A stretch of DNA of 64,000 nucleotides, from contig NC_080672.1 in assembly GCF_030247195.1 (NCBI RefSeq), positions 363,808,271 to 363,872,270 on the forward strand, given 5' to 3'. Shown one piece after another: positions 32,429 through 44,226 of the stretch; the stretch's first letter is position 1, and each line of letters starts with the position of its first letter. The notes below the pieces were generated by a model. The model did no database searches. It was not told where the DNA came from and saw only the letters and a program-made list of their open reading frames with translations. The translations under genes were made by a program, and so were the position numbers. The DNA comes from Topomyia yanbarensis (Eukaryota; Arthropoda; Insecta; Diptera; Culicidae).

Positions 32429-33464
32429 GGAAAGGCACGTGTGTAATGATGCTTTGCGAGTGGAATAATAGAAGACACTTGACTTGAGGTGTGCTAATTG
32501 GGCGTAGAAAAGTGTAAGAACACTGTTTAGATATTTTAAGAGAAGCACGACGTATCATTAGAAATGTGTAATTGGATAATATTGTTTTTGGAACTCGTGA
32601 CACATTATCTGGGTTTTATTTTGTTTAGCAAAACTGTTGCATTTTCCATCGAAAATATTGTTATGGATTCGGTACATAGATCATATGATTGAAATACACA
32701 CACCTGTAATAACATTCAATTTTTTAATGCTTTCTTTTCTTAAATTATGATCAAACAACCTACCACAAATTTTAAACAACTAATGAAATATGTTGCATAG
32801 CTTTGTAATGGAAATCAATTTTCATGCCGTCTGTCATTGTCCACAAGCTTTACGGCGATTTGGAACAATCGAAATAATACGATGAGTTTAATGAACTAAA
32901 TGATTTAATCTTAAGTGTATATTTATTTCGAATTTATTTTGTTGGTTTACTGAACTGAACGATCCTTATATCAGGCAGTTCTAAGTTTGAGCTGTTAAAA
33001 TTACAAAAAACTATCCATAATCAAATGAATAATATTTTATCAACGATACTCCTGTGTTCCGTAAAATTAAACTGAAAACCGTTTTTGATCGACACGATAT
33101 GAAGTGTTATGGGTAGAATTAAGCAACAAAAACAGTTTTCCTTGAAATTATGAAAAAAACACCATTAAATGCAATGATTAACCCATTAAAGTAGGTATTA
33201 GAAATGACAAACCATTTTGCTCGATAAATAAACGTACGAACGTGATCCATGAAAAACCAGAAATAACATAATACAGATGTATTGCTTTGATCTACAGAGC
33301 TGACAAATATGTTCCACAGCGTAATAATAATGACTCATAAAAAACTTGTTTTAATCCACCTAGCGGTGCAGTTGTACCTTTTTCAATCATGAACACGATA
33401 ATTTTTGTATTGTTTATATTCATTAAAAGCTTTCAAATGTATATACTACAGTGTTATTATACAT
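32429..33464. other. No gene recognised
   Basis: AT-rich host sequence. A CACCTAGCGGTG motif (33358-33369) belongs to a recurrent short motif seen at six sites in the window. No coding region. Confidence 0.4.
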
Positions 33465-33533
33465 ACTCGAACAATGATTTCTTTTCTTGTATATAGTTGT
33501 CATATATACAAGAAAATAAATCATTATTCGAGT
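33465..33533. ncRNA. 69 nt near-perfect hairpin, possible pre-miRNA-like or MITE
   Basis: Arms 33465-33495 and 33503-33533 are 31 nt each and pair at 29 positions, around a 7 nt loop (GTTGTCA). Size and loop resemble a microRNA precursor, but two C/A mismatches in otherwise perfect pairing are also what a small foldback element would show. The CACCTA(A/G)(C/T)(A/G)GTG motif occurs on both sides (33358 and 33600). No expression evidence is available from sequence. Confidence 0.35.
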
Positions 33534-33837
33534 TCTAAAATTTTGTAAAAGAAAAAAAAAACAGCCACGGTAATATTAAATTGAAAAACGCTTTTAATCC
33601 ACCTAACAGTGTGATGATACACTTCTTATAACTCTTATCACTTTCTTCGGGTATAATATCGATTGAGAACATTTAGAGCTTGATGTTTTTGATTACACAT
33701 ACTACATGGGATAGTCGCAGGACTCAGAGAATCGCTCAAATTAGCATAGGATAATATCAGTGCAAGAAATCTCAAAGGTTAAACTTATTTAATGGAAATG
33801 GCACATAAAATAGAAATACAAACGAATTACAGGCCAT

Positions 33838-33927
33838 ATTCGATTATCCGTAGTCTCGATTATCCGTAGACTCGATTATCCGTAACTCGATTATCCGTAG
33901 AAAATGATTCGATTATCCGTAGTCCGA
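33838..33927 (+). repeat. Five TCGATTATCCGTA direct repeats at the element end
   Basis: TTCGATTATCCGTAG-type units recur five times at about 17 bp spacing, with a sixth at 35763 and an inverted one at the right end. Subterminal repeats like these often serve as transposase-binding sites. Confidence 0.7.
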
Positions 33928-35361
33928 AGAAATTGTTTCAATTTTCCGCATATTATGTTTTCTAAAGCTACATTACACGTCTATTATTGTAATTAATACC
34001 AACTACAGTTTCTGAAAGAATAAATATTTTCTAAAAAATACGTTGAAATACAGAAACTTTTTTTCTATCCCAATATTTAAATACGAAAATCGATAGAAAT
34101 TGATATCAGCTACATTTCGTGGAAGCACAAAATTTTAAAATCTTGAAAATTACAATAATTTGGGAAAATAAAGAAATTTCATTTAATCAACAAATATTTA
34201 AATTCAATTTGGAGTGCTATAAAATTTTATGCACCTAATCGGTTGGCTACAAACTAAATTTTCCTGTAGATGCCTGTGATTTTCTCTGTAATTTTTAGAA
34301 TGAATAAAATGACCGATTTTGTGAGCCCCGTTGTGTATTTTGGACTGACGAAATCTGAACATATTGGTTTCAGATTGTTTGGCATTATCTAAGGTATGAA
34401 ATAAAACCATAAATTACTCTTCGGAATCAGTCCATTATCGCATCAGTTTGAAAAAAGATTGAAACTTTTTAGATACTTTAAGAACATCGGCATTTTGATT
34501 TCTTAACACACTTACGCAAAGGCTTTCGCTTTAATTCCATCGTGGAATTCAATAAGAAGACGTTGCCTTAAATGTGGGTGACAAAATTGGGCCAAAAAGC
34601 TGACAAACTCTGTTGTAGAAAAAATCGGAAGCGGACAAACACGGGGACGAAAAAATAGGATCCTCACTGGAGTCAGTACTGTGCACCGCTCTGAAAAGAA
34701 CAGCGCTAATAATTCTTTACGAAGTAGATGCACTGAACAGCCTTTAAGCGACTCGATAGATTGCCCAACAATGGCCAAATGAATATCCTGGATGATGTTT
34801 CCACCAAGCAAACAAGAGAAAAAAGTTTACTGTGCGATGATGTACAACAAACTGAATCCTTTAATATGTTTGAACAGGCATATTTATAGCTAAAATATCA
34901 AAGAACCAAGAACCAGCTAGTTTCTGATTGGCTCGCTAAATAATATCTCTAGAGCGCATGATGACGATGATGATACTGCTGCTGATTGAACAACGCACGC
35001 TTCCTGGTGTCGTGCGCATAAAAAGTTGGGCATTTTTTGATATTTTCAACGTGTGCAAAATTCATCCCCCTAAGAAATCCATGTTTCAAAATTGTCCAAT
35101 GCCGGCTCTTTGTTGGACCAACGTTGGGCGACGCCCAGCAGACCGTTCAGCAGGCGTCCATTACTGGATTTGTGTTGAATGGTTTTGAAGCAAATTCTTG
35201 GGCTTCTCAGTGGAATCTAGCATGTAGCTTCTCTTAGAGGATTCCCAAAGTTTTGTTGTTGTATACAAACCAGTGGTGCGTAATTTCAAATTCAGTTGTT
35301 ATTTCTGTCTGAATTTACCGAAACATAAGTATATTAATGCAAATTAATCGAACACAATACT

Positions 35362-35568
35362 TTAAGGTTGCACAGAGAATTGGTGAAAATCGAAAACGAA
35401 AAAAGCAGTTTTTTCCACACCGTTTGTTAGATCTTCATAAAAATCAATCAGCTTATGTAGAATGTTGTTACAGCACTGCTAATTAATTTTTATGAAGATC
35501 TAACACATGATGTGGAAAAAACTGCTCTTTTCGTTTTCGTTTTTTGCCCCTTCTCTGTTCAACCTTAA
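35362..35568. mobile_element. 207 bp TTAA-flanked hairpin MITE
   Basis: TTAA at 35362-35365 and 35565-35568 bound two arms of 91 bp (35362-35452 and 35478-35568), inverted relative to each other at high identity, around a 25 bp loop. Terminal sequence is TTAA-GGTTGCACAGAGAA against TTAA-GGTTGAACAGAGAA. Such a structure would form an almost complete hairpin. No coding capacity. It is a different TTAA family from 1558-2084. Confidence 0.85.
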
Positions 35569-35818
35569 CATAAAATAAGTTGGCTAAATAACTTATTACA
35601 TGTCTTACTTTCACTTTATAGAATATAAAGTGATCGATATTCGTCCATAAGTCAAACATTAATGCATGTACCATAGGTCAAACATTGATGCATGTACCTT
35701 AGATACTGTTTTTCAACATATAACAAATATATTTCATGAAGAAAGAAAAAACATTTTTTTGATTCGATTATCCGAAGCGAAATTTTTCTGCACCCTACGG
35801 ATAATCGTATCTGGAATG

Positions 35819-36119
35819 TATTGCAAATGCTCCGTTAATAACATATATAAATTCTTCAATCAATGCATTGTGTAGGGAAAACTGAATTTTTCTAAAGGGG
35901 TTATATATGTTGTGCTGAGTCATAAAATTCGAAAAACAAATTTTCGAATGGATTTGAAGTTCATACTCAATAGCGATTACTCAAATTCCCAACGCGGCTG
36001 AGAACTAAGCACTGAAATTTTTTCAGCTCTTGATATCTTGCTACCTCTGAAGTACATGCGTGCATAGTTATAGTCTAGAAAATTTATAAAAAAAATGATT
36101 TTTTTTATTTTTGCATCTT
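35819..36119. other. No feature recognised
   Basis: AT-rich sequence with no coding or repeat signal that I can support. Confidence 0.4.
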
Positions 36120-36310
36120 TAAGATAAGAAAAACACGGTCAAGAAAGGATTTACTTAAATTCAGCCTTGTTTGTCTGCTAGAGCCCATCAAACATATTTT
36201 CATGTGAGGCTGATAAAATTAGGGGCTGATCAAATCGGGTCTTCAATGTATTATAATAGATAGGCAGTATTCGAAGAACTTTCCTGTGGACGAATGTAGA
36301 ACGACTTTGT
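36120..36310 (+). repeat. Dispersed repeat (pair with 59510-59730)
   Basis: Shared words with 59510-59730 in the same orientation include AAGAAAGGATTTA, TCTGCTAGAGCCC, TCAAAC, TTTTCAT and GGCTGA(T/C)AAAAT, then TCGGGTC. Non-coding. Confidence 0.65.
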
Positions 36311-36879
36311 TTCTACTTACTTGGAGTCGGCGGCGTCGTCAGAAATTTGGTTGGAATTTGATGAAAATCTAACTTACTGTCCAAAAGGCATAATTACGAA
36401 ACCGCCATCTTTGAAGTTTTAAAATTATGGAGAATCAGTTTTCAAAATATTGTAACAGAGTTCTCGTCTTTAGCGAATTTCTTGAGACTTTCATTTAAAA
36501 CAACTTTATTTTTTAACATGAATACTGCGTATATGGAGTATATCGAGTTATAAAATGATATTTACAAAGTCCTTAATCTTATTTTTTTTCTAAAATAATT
36601 TTCTATTGTAAGTTTCACAAACTCAAACTTTGGATAACATTTTATTATTTATAAACAATAGAAGAGATTTATCGTAACCAGTAAAACGTTAATTTAATAT
36701 AAATTAAATAGAAATAGCCTAAAATACGTTAATACCTTGAACACATGGAGCCTTCAGGTCTTCAACAAAGTGGTTTGTAATAGCACTCTTCAAAATTTTG
36801 CTGAAGACATTAAAAGTTATGGCTTGTTGTTAAGTCTAATAAAAATCTATCCCGGAATTCGAAAGGCAAACAGAGATGA
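36311..36879. other. No gene; one CTTCAACAAAG stem-loop module
   Basis: AT-rich. A module pairing GTCTTCAACAAAG with TTTTGCTGAAGAC lies at 36758-36808, matching those at 17.7-18.8 kb. Confidence 0.4.
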
Positions 36880-37567
36880 ACAGCAGCAATCATCATTGAT
36901 TGATGCTAATCTTTATTGTTTATTATTGAGAAGGAAAAACCCGCGGGAGTGGATTTTCAAAAGCTCCTTCTCCCGTAGGCACAAAACCTCTATCTTTTAG
37001 GTATCAACAGTTAACAAACAAACCAAATGATACAATGACTAACACTAAACACTGCTTAAAACAAACACTTCTTAAACTCTAACTTACATAGGTAAAGTAT
37101 TAACATAACATAAAAAATTGGCTAACACTATCAGGTTTGGGAAAGGGTGCGCGAAAACAATTTTTTTATAGAAGTGCGAGACAAATTGAAGTCAAAGACA
37201 TTGTAACATTGATTGAACACTCTACACATGCTACTGACGGGTTCATGTTTACCATAATTAGTACGAGACACGGGAAGACGGACAAAAGAGTAGTAACGAA
37301 GGTTTCGGAGGTGAATATCAATGTTGAGAAGACGGAGTAATTCAGGGCAGTCGATGCGAGACAATAACAGATCAGAGACAAAAGACACTTTGGCCACACT
37401 GCGGCGCAAAGACAGTGTTTCAAGACCAGTGAGGTTGCAACGATCTTCGTATCTGGGGAGATTGTAGGCATCGCTCCAAGGCAGGTGGCGCAACGCAAAA
37501 CGCACAAATTTACGCTGAATACTCTCGATGCGTTGAATGCTGTTCTTGTAGAAAGGAGCCCAAACAT
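36880..37567 (-). pseudogene. 3' fragment of a CR1-like non-LTR element
   Basis: Read on the - strand, codons from about 37560 to the stop at 37131 encode a segment (QRIESIQRKFVRFALRHLPW and onward) clearly homologous to the C-terminal part of the ORF at 13330-15327. Shared words are RFALRxLPW, SRIDCPELL, LRLP/VRLP and RTNYG. The reverse transcriptase core is missing, so this is a 5'-truncated copy of a related but distinct family. Downstream follows a 3' UTR with a potential stem (CTCCCGCGGG near 36939-36950 with GGGAG near 36970) and an A-rich AATAAACAATAAA tail at about 36911-36930. Inserted before or beside the repeat at 37617. Confidence 0.8.
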
Positions 37568-37616
37568 ACGGTTTTCAGTGGTGATCTTGCGTGGCTTTTC
37601 TTTTGTCGGTTCCCAC

Positions 37617-37835
37617 GGTAAAGATGGACAAGTCTGTCTATGCCAAGGGACATGCTGGTGAACTCGAGTGATTCGTAGTTATGCTGCCTAAACTCGACCC
37701 TCATCAGCAGAAGACACAAGTCAAGCCCGTAAGATATTAAGCCTGTTCTAATGACCCTGCCCCCTTCTAGTTTTCCAATCTGTAAACTTCACATCCTTGC
37801 TCTCACTTGAGTACTATGGCTCTAATTTTCCTAAA
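37617..37835 (+). repeat. Dispersed repeat (pair with 40577-40795)
   Basis: Both copies read GGACAAGTCTGTCT, ACATGCTGGTG, TGATTCGTAGT, ATGCTGCCTAA, CATCAGCAGAAGACA, CCTGTTCTAATGACCCTG, CTTCTAGTTTTCC and end in TGAGTA-TATG. High similarity over about 220 bp in the same orientation. A more remote relative may lie at 47990-48150 (AGAAGACAAAAGGTTAA, TTGAGTACTATAACTC). Its identity, perhaps the 3' end of a retroelement, is unknown. Confidence 0.75.
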
Positions 37836-38194
37836 ATTATCCGTTTTGGCGCTAATAATACATTGAATGTTTTTGGTCTTATTTCTGGCTATGGGAAATG
37901 ATAAAAATCTTTCGTCCGCATTTAATGTAAAATATCTCTTTTGGTAATAGTCCAATTTCAACAATCTATATTTTTTTCGAAAGGTATTCGTATAAGCTTT
38001 CTAAAGATATATAAATTGTTTCGTTACGTTGTCAATTCCGGCAGCAAATTTCAAAAAACTGCGAAAACGCGATTTTTGCACCTTCAAGCATTTATATCTT
38101 GGAAACTAAACATCAGAATCAAAAACCATTTAATAGCGTCCTGTTCGTTACATACACACAGCGAGCGAATTCTATACATTTATTTTCTACGAAA

Positions 38195-38605
38195 TGTAAA
38201 ACATGTATAAAGTTATCATTGGAAAAACTTTTTTTACCGATAAGTTCTCCATCATGCAATCACATTCAAAATGTTTTATGTTTTTGAAATTTAAATTTTT
38301 TTAAATAAATTTTTGTTTTTATGAAAATTGACACAACATTTTGTTCAGTGTATATATTTTTCGTGTAGAAGTATTCATCCCCTGTAAAATACGGTATGGG
38401 AAATTTTTTTTTCGAAAATGCTGTATATAGATAATATCACACCCCTTTAAAAAATTGCTCTTGAGTCAAAATTATCTTATTGAATGTCGCAAATGTTTAG
38501 TCGTTCATGCTGGTGAAACGTGTAAAGTTTCATCGGAATCAAAGGTCGGTCATGAGTTAAAAGATTTTCGGTCGATTCTTCGTGAAATTCCTCTATAGCG
38601 ATAAA
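38195..38605 (+). repeat. Single-arm copy of the foldback element at 6587-7640
   Basis: It matches 7187-7640 in the same orientation: AACATGTATAAAGTTAT, TCTCCATCATG, TTTTTGTTTTT, GACACAACATTTT, CAGTGTATAT, AGAAGTATTCAT. It also matches the outer left arm (reverse of 6587-6700) through GTTTAGTC, GTAAAGTTTCATCGG and AGATTTTCGG. Only one arm is present. Confidence 0.7.
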
Positions 38606-38976
38606 CCCGGCGATTGCTCCTTTCTTATGATTTTTAATACTCAATGATATGCACCGAGAAGAAAAAATCCCGTCATTTGCAACAAAGTTGTTCGACGTAA
38701 GGGTTAATTCGGTTTGAAAGACACATTTTTTCAAAAATATGTTATAGCGATACAGAGAGTATTAGAATATTGATTCATTTTTCAAATACAATTGAGCAAT
38801 ATTTTCTTATAACTTCATTGCAAAATATTGAAAATTGAACGAGTGTTAGTGAATCTCCGGTGGTGCCTCATCGAAAACTTGTTTTGCGATGCACATCATA
38901 ACACATAATCTACTGGACCGTACGTTTCAAAATTTTGTATAGTTCTTCTTCACAGGTAACTAACCTTAATTTTTTT

Positions 38977-39039
38977 ACTTAGAAAAATTTGTGGACGACT
39001 AGATTTGCTCAAAGCAAATCGCAAAGAATTTTTCTAAGT
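38977..39039. repeat. Nested inverted repeat (short hairpin)
   Basis: ACTTAGAAAAATT at 38977-38989 pairs perfectly with AATTTTTCTAAGT at 39027-39039. Inside, ATTTGCT and AGCAAAT pair again around CAA. No function assigned. Confidence 0.6.
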
Positions 39040-39230
39040 CCATGTAAACAGTACAAGCGAACTGTCAAAAATGAACACTAGAATTCATTTGTGACGTCTG
39101 TGCAAATACATTATGCGTCAATACCTCTTTTAATTCAAATGATTTTAAGTTTGAAACTAATATAAAATTTAAAATTTCTCAACAAGTTGAAAATTTTTGG
39201 AGGAGGTCGGACTTCCACGCCCCTCCTGGA

Positions 39231-40520
39231 TCCGTCATTGAATGAACTAAATCAACAGAATGAACCGAATGAATCGAATGAACCAAATGAAACGAATGAA
39301 CCGGATGAACTGAATAAACCGAATGAACCGAATGAACTGAATGAACGGAATGAATGGAATGAACCGAATGAACGGAATGAACGGAATGAAGGGGGAGTGG
39401 GCGTAGCGTATTGGTAAATCGATTGCCTTGTACGCAGCGCACCTGGGTTCGAGTCCCGACCCCGCACATAGGGTTAGAAATTTTTCCTAAGAGATTTTTC
39501 TAACCCGAAGAGGCGAATGACCTTAAGGTTAAAACCTCTATAATTGAAATAAAAAAAACGGAATGAACGGAATGAACAAAATGAACGGAATGAACGGAAT
39601 GAACAAAATGAACAAAATGAACGGAATGAACGGAATGAACGGAATAATCGGAAAGAACGGAATAAACGCAATGAACGGAATGAACGGTATGAACGGTATG
39701 AACGGAACGGAATGAACTGAATGAACTGAATGAACTGAATGAACTGAATGAACGGAATGAACGGAATGACCGGAATGAACAAAATGAACGGAGTGAACGA
39801 AATGAACTGAATGAACCGAATGAATCGAATGAACTCAATGAATTGAATGAATCGAATGTACTACATGAACTGAATGAACCGAATGAACTGAATGAACTGA
39901 ATGAACTGAATGAAATGAATGAACTGAATGAACTGAATGAACTGAATGAACTGAATGAACTGAATGAACTGAATGAACTGAATGAACTGAATGAACTGAA
40001 TGAACTGAATGAACTGAATGAACTGAATGAACTGAATGAACTGAATGAACTGAATGAACTGAATGAACTGAATGAACTGAATGAACTGAATGAACTGAAT
40101 GAACTGAATGAACTGAATGAACTGAATGAACTGAATGAACTGAATGAACTGAATGAACTGAATGAACTGAATGAACTGAATGAACTGAATGAACTGAATG
40201 AACTGAATGAACTGAATGAACTGAATGAACTGAATGAACTGAATGAACTGAATGAACTGAATGAACTGAATGAACTGAATGAACTGAATGAACTGAATGA
40301 ACTGAATGAACTGAATGAACTGAATGAACTGAATGAACTGAATGAACTGAATGAACTGAATGAACTGAATGAACTGAATGAACTGAATGAACTGAATGAA
40401 CTGAATGAACTGAATGAACTTAATGACCTGAATGAACTGAATGAACTGAATGAACTTAATGAACTTAATGAACTGAATGAACCGAATGAACCGAATGAAC
40501 CGAATCAACCGAATGAACTG
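39231..40520 (+). repeat. Long 9 bp repeat array (ATGAACTGA)n
   Basis: The array has three parts: 39231-39392 (mixed ATGAACCGA/ATGAACGGA), a SINE at 39391-39558, then 39559-39840 (ATGAACGGA-type) and 39841-40520 (ATGAACTGA-type). Between about 39919 and 40420 roughly 55 consecutive units are identical. Because the unit is three codons long, one + frame reads (Asn-Glu-Leu)n for over 200 residues and a - frame reads (Ile-Gln-Phe)n. These are by-products of the repeat; there is no sign of a host gene. Copy number is likely unstable. Confidence 0.9.
39391..39558 (+). mobile_element. tRNA-derived SINE, copy 1, inside the 9 bp array
   Basis: The 5' part resembles a tRNA: box A-like GGCGTAGCGTATTGG near 39399-39413 and a perfect box B, GGTTCGAGTCC, at 39446-39456. 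The body contains GGGTTAGAAATTTTTC and AAGGTTAAAACCTCTATAAT, followed by a terminal A run. A second copy is at 47687-47841. The array resumes on both sides, so the SINE inserted into pre-existing repeats. It would be transcribed by RNA polymerase III from internal promoters. Confidence 0.85.
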
Positions 40521-40576
40521 AATGAGCTGGACGAACTGAATAAAACGGTGTATAAAATAAGGATGTCGGCTCTCAC

Positions 40577-40795
40577 GTTAAGGTGGGACAAGTCTGTCTT
40601 TACCAGGAGACATGCTGGTGGACTTGAGTGATTCGTAGTAATGCTGCCTAAGCTCGACCCCCATCAGCAGAAGACAAAAGTTAAACCCGTAAGGTATGTA
40701 GCCTGTTCTAATGACCCTGCAACTTCTAGTTTTCCGATCTGTATCTTTCACATCCTTTCTGTCAATTGAGTAATATGTCTCTAAATTTTCATCAC
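40577..40795 (+). repeat. Dispersed repeat (pair with 37617-37835)
   Basis: Second copy of the ~220 bp repeat described at 37617, directly downstream of the 9 bp array. The array may have grown from a simple-sequence tail or flank of this repeat. Confidence 0.75.
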
Positions 40796-43700
40796 TTTCC
40801 CTACCCACTCTTTATGTAACGGTCTCATTTTTATTGAGTATTTGAAATAGGTAAAGGAGGAAACAGAATAAAAAATGTTTAATATCGTCGTTCGTGAACA
40901 GATTTTGGCAATCTGTAGCTTGTTAGAAAGATATTTGAAGCGGTTTCCAATTATATGCACATAGCGTGATTATTATGATTTGTTTGAAAGTTACATGCTT
41001 AAAACATATTGTGTAGAAATTTAAAAATAATATGATGTGAAAGTGCAGTGAAGGGCAGGTGAAAGAATTTTCCTCTGCCGGTTTTGGCCAACTTTTCGTT
41101 ATAGCTACTCCACTGTGCATTACCCAAGCCAACCGAATGCTGGAAATGTCACCGGAAATAAAGCCGAAGAGGCACAAGCTAACACTACCTTAGCTAAAAT
41201 GGTATTTTCGACATCTTTTTCACATCCAAAACAGATGCTCGTGATGAGCTGTCCCTAAGATGGGGAACAGGAAACGATAAAAAATCCCACCGGGATTGAT
41301 TGAATTGTGAGATGGTAGGAATACGAGTTACTGTATTAGAGGTGAATGATCTCGAATCGCACCAATTATAGTTTTGCCAACCAACCAATTAACTATTATT
41401 AAAATGCATGTTTACTCAGTAATGCACGAAAAACTTTAAAATTCCAGATTCAGGGACGTTACTTGCCCCATATTGTCTTATTGTAAACAAAACAACATCT
41501 ACCGCTGTCTGTCATGCCACCATACGATGAATTGTTAGATTTTTTAGTCACCTGAATAATAGTCCTGTCACTGTCCCACAAAAAATCCAGACATCACAAC
41601 AAACAGACACTACGAGAATAAAAACATCACTCACGATGGCACTCTTGTTTGCAGCCAAGACAAACGCCAATTCTGCACGAGCAGACAGGCGAATATATTA
41701 TTACCTAAACATTTTGGCAACATCTACAAACCGCTGATTCAACTCAGCCAGAAGCGCGAATGTTTCACATGCTAATTATCAACTGAAAAAAAACGCCCAG
41801 AAAATTGTGGAGGCGGATGGTGCCCCATAAATGATGACGAATCGGATGGGAAAGATCAAAGTTTCGTCTGGTCTGGTCTGGCCGGACGTTGTCAATCAAA
41901 ATTAGAGCATTTATTTTTGGATGGCATTGATTGAACCTTTTGTTATTGTTTGAAAATAGATTACTCTTAATTTTCATTAATCAATCGGTTTGTTGTGCTG
42001 ATGAGATGCTGATTGAAAAATTGTCCACTTTGTGGTTTATTTTTACTTCGTTTAACGATTCCTTCGTGGGAAGCTGAACCACAATGATTTCTCGATTGAA
42101 TTATTTCTGTCGCCATAAATCGCTGTGGCAAAATTAAGTGATTTTTTTGTTGCAACCAGACCGTGTGATATATGACAAACGAACAAAGCTGTCTCTGTCA
42201 AATAAGTACCGGGACATTTAGCAGCATGTTGAGTGTTCTTTCCTTGTGTCGACTTTCTTAGAATCCTGAACTGTACATAAAAGCATAACAGTCTCATACG
42301 CATTTATGAGAAGAATTAATTACCCTGTAGATCATATTATGAATTTCCTTCAAGCCAGAATAGAAATTGGCAAATTTTGTATGGAAAATGTGTGACGGAA
42401 AATACCAAAACAAAATATTAAACCGCGTTCAGGTTTTCAGCATGAGACTGATATATCTTTATAGGCAGTAAAAATCGTTTTTACCTAACCTTAATAAATA
42501 AACTGAGTTTGACGGACGTTGACAACATCTGAGGTGTTCTAGATGCATTGAATGATCGCAATAGAATGAGAGAAAGAAAGATCTGATGAGTCGAACACCA
42601 GCCAGCTGTGTTGATCATCAATCTGATCTGACAGCTGTAGAACCTGTATGTATTTCATTTTCCTTACAAAATAAGTGCCAACTGTACCGTTTGATTTCCT
42701 AATTACCACGCGATTCCATTTATTAAATATGATGGAGCAGCGTGGTAGTTTAATTTGAAACACTTAATTCATATTTTGAATAATTAAATATAGAACCTTG
42801 CACGCTTCAAACGAAAATTGTCGCACCTTGGTTTTGATACACATTTACGAAAAAATCTACTGGCATGCCTAGTGTTTGGAACTAATTTGAACATACTGTG
42901 TTTATTTAAATATTTAAATAAATAAAAAATAATATTGCAGAACTAATCAAGTATCTAATGCACATACTTCACAGATAGGTCGGTATGGATATAATCAGTT
43001 TATCTGAAATTTGAGCACTCTTTTTCAGATTCTGTTATTCCCACGAAGAGAGTTGGCAATATATCAACAAACAAAAAACCTACACAACCAATCTGTCTTG
43101 CATACTAGGTGAAGCAATTCTCAAAAAATGAGCAAGTAATTTATGAGCGTGATGATTAATTTATATCTCCAAAGCGGAAAATATTCCCTGAATATCCAAA
43201 CGTGTACGAGCAATGTTCCTCCAAATGTGTACCTGATTTCGATTCGTACCACTCGCATACAATGAATGAGAGGGGGCTTAAGTTTGTGTACTCGTTTCCT
43301 GGCCAAAAATCACAACATCGCTCATCTGCCCAATGGAAGCGACAGCAGTGCTTCCATTTGCAGTTGAGTCTTGTACCGCCAGTGACCGTGTAAAACTCGC
43401 AATGTCCGTTGCGATGCGGTCATGGACAGTTAGTAGAACAGATTGTCCGAAAATTTTCCCTCCGACACCGAAAATAAATGCACCTTTTTGACAGGTCCCG
43501 TACCCGTAGGCAGAACAAACTGCGGCTTGAGTGAAAGTGTCCTCCAACCGGCAGGTCACGAAATTGCAAATGCGGAAAACAACACTGACTGGCAGTGCAA
43601 CAACCAAGGGCATAGCGAGTCTTTGGGGAATTCAGGACAAGAAAATCCCATCACTTGACGGGTTCTTGAATCGTATCCGGTGCGGCATACACGTGTGCAA

Positions 43701-44226
43701 CACATTTTGATCGGTTTGTAGTGAAGAAAAAACCTGTGAGATCTTGACTCCGATTGAACTCATCAATATTCGGAACGACCTTAATCCGCCGTTGTCGAAG
43801 TTCACGCGAGGATGGATCATTATCGTCTGTCTGATGGGTTGCAGATTTTTTTTGCACTTTTAAGATGCTTATTTACTTGATCTGATGTATGCAAGGTTTG
43901 CTGGAATTATATACTGTTGTTGATAAGTTGTTGAGTGGAATTTTTTTCTTCTGATGACACCGAATTAATTTATAGCGGATACTCTGAACAAAGGCGATGT
44001 CTGATCAGTTGAACCATATGGGTACAGAAAATTCCAGACTGTGTTGATATCTTTCATCTGTTGAAATACAAAGAGCTGGAATTTTCATGATCCACGTTGA
44101 GCATTCCACCTTCTCGCAAATATTGATGACCATCTTCGATTTTCAAACTTTTCGCACGCTTTTAAAGTTTCATATTGGTAATGTCGAGTTCTAGTGAATG
44201 TATGTGACTATCGCAAATTTCTTCTA
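40796..44226. other. No gene recognised
   Basis: No exon, RNA gene or defined element. At 43200-43860 both strands have open frames (for instance 111 codons on the - strand from 43613 to 43278) and a somewhat higher GC content. The proteins match nothing I know, the frames on the two strands compete, and no splice structure is visible. It may be a decayed gene or element. The rest is ordinary AT-rich sequence. Confidence 0.35.

Larger units (their letters stand above)
33830..35818. mobile_element. TA-flanked element with CGATTATCCG ends, pogo/Tigger-like
   Basis: The left end reads TA-CAGGCCATATTCGATTATC and the right end, reverse-complemented, reads TA-CATTCCAGATACGATTATC; they agree at most positions. 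Ends beginning CA(G) with CGATTATCCG and a TA target are reminiscent of pogo/Tigger elements (Tc1/mariner group). The interior (1.99 kb) shows no transposase I can recognise and contains the hairpin MITE at 35362-35568. It is likely non-autonomous or decayed. Confidence 0.45.

Noticed and set aside
39391..39480. tRNA gene
   Set aside because: Box A and box B are present but the sequence continues into a SINE body with an A tail, and a second diverged copy exists.
39231..40520. CRISPR array
   Set aside because: Units are contiguous 9 bp repeats without spacers, in a eukaryotic context.
39843..40631. 262-codon (NEL)n frame and its (IQF)n counterpart on the other strand
   Set aside because: Both arise because the 9 bp unit is a multiple of three and lacks stops in those frames. 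There is no promoter, splice or composition evidence for a protein.
43278..43613. 111-codon - strand frame in a GC-richer stretch
   Set aside because: A competing + strand frame overlaps, no family is recognisable and there is no splice structure; kept only as a note.
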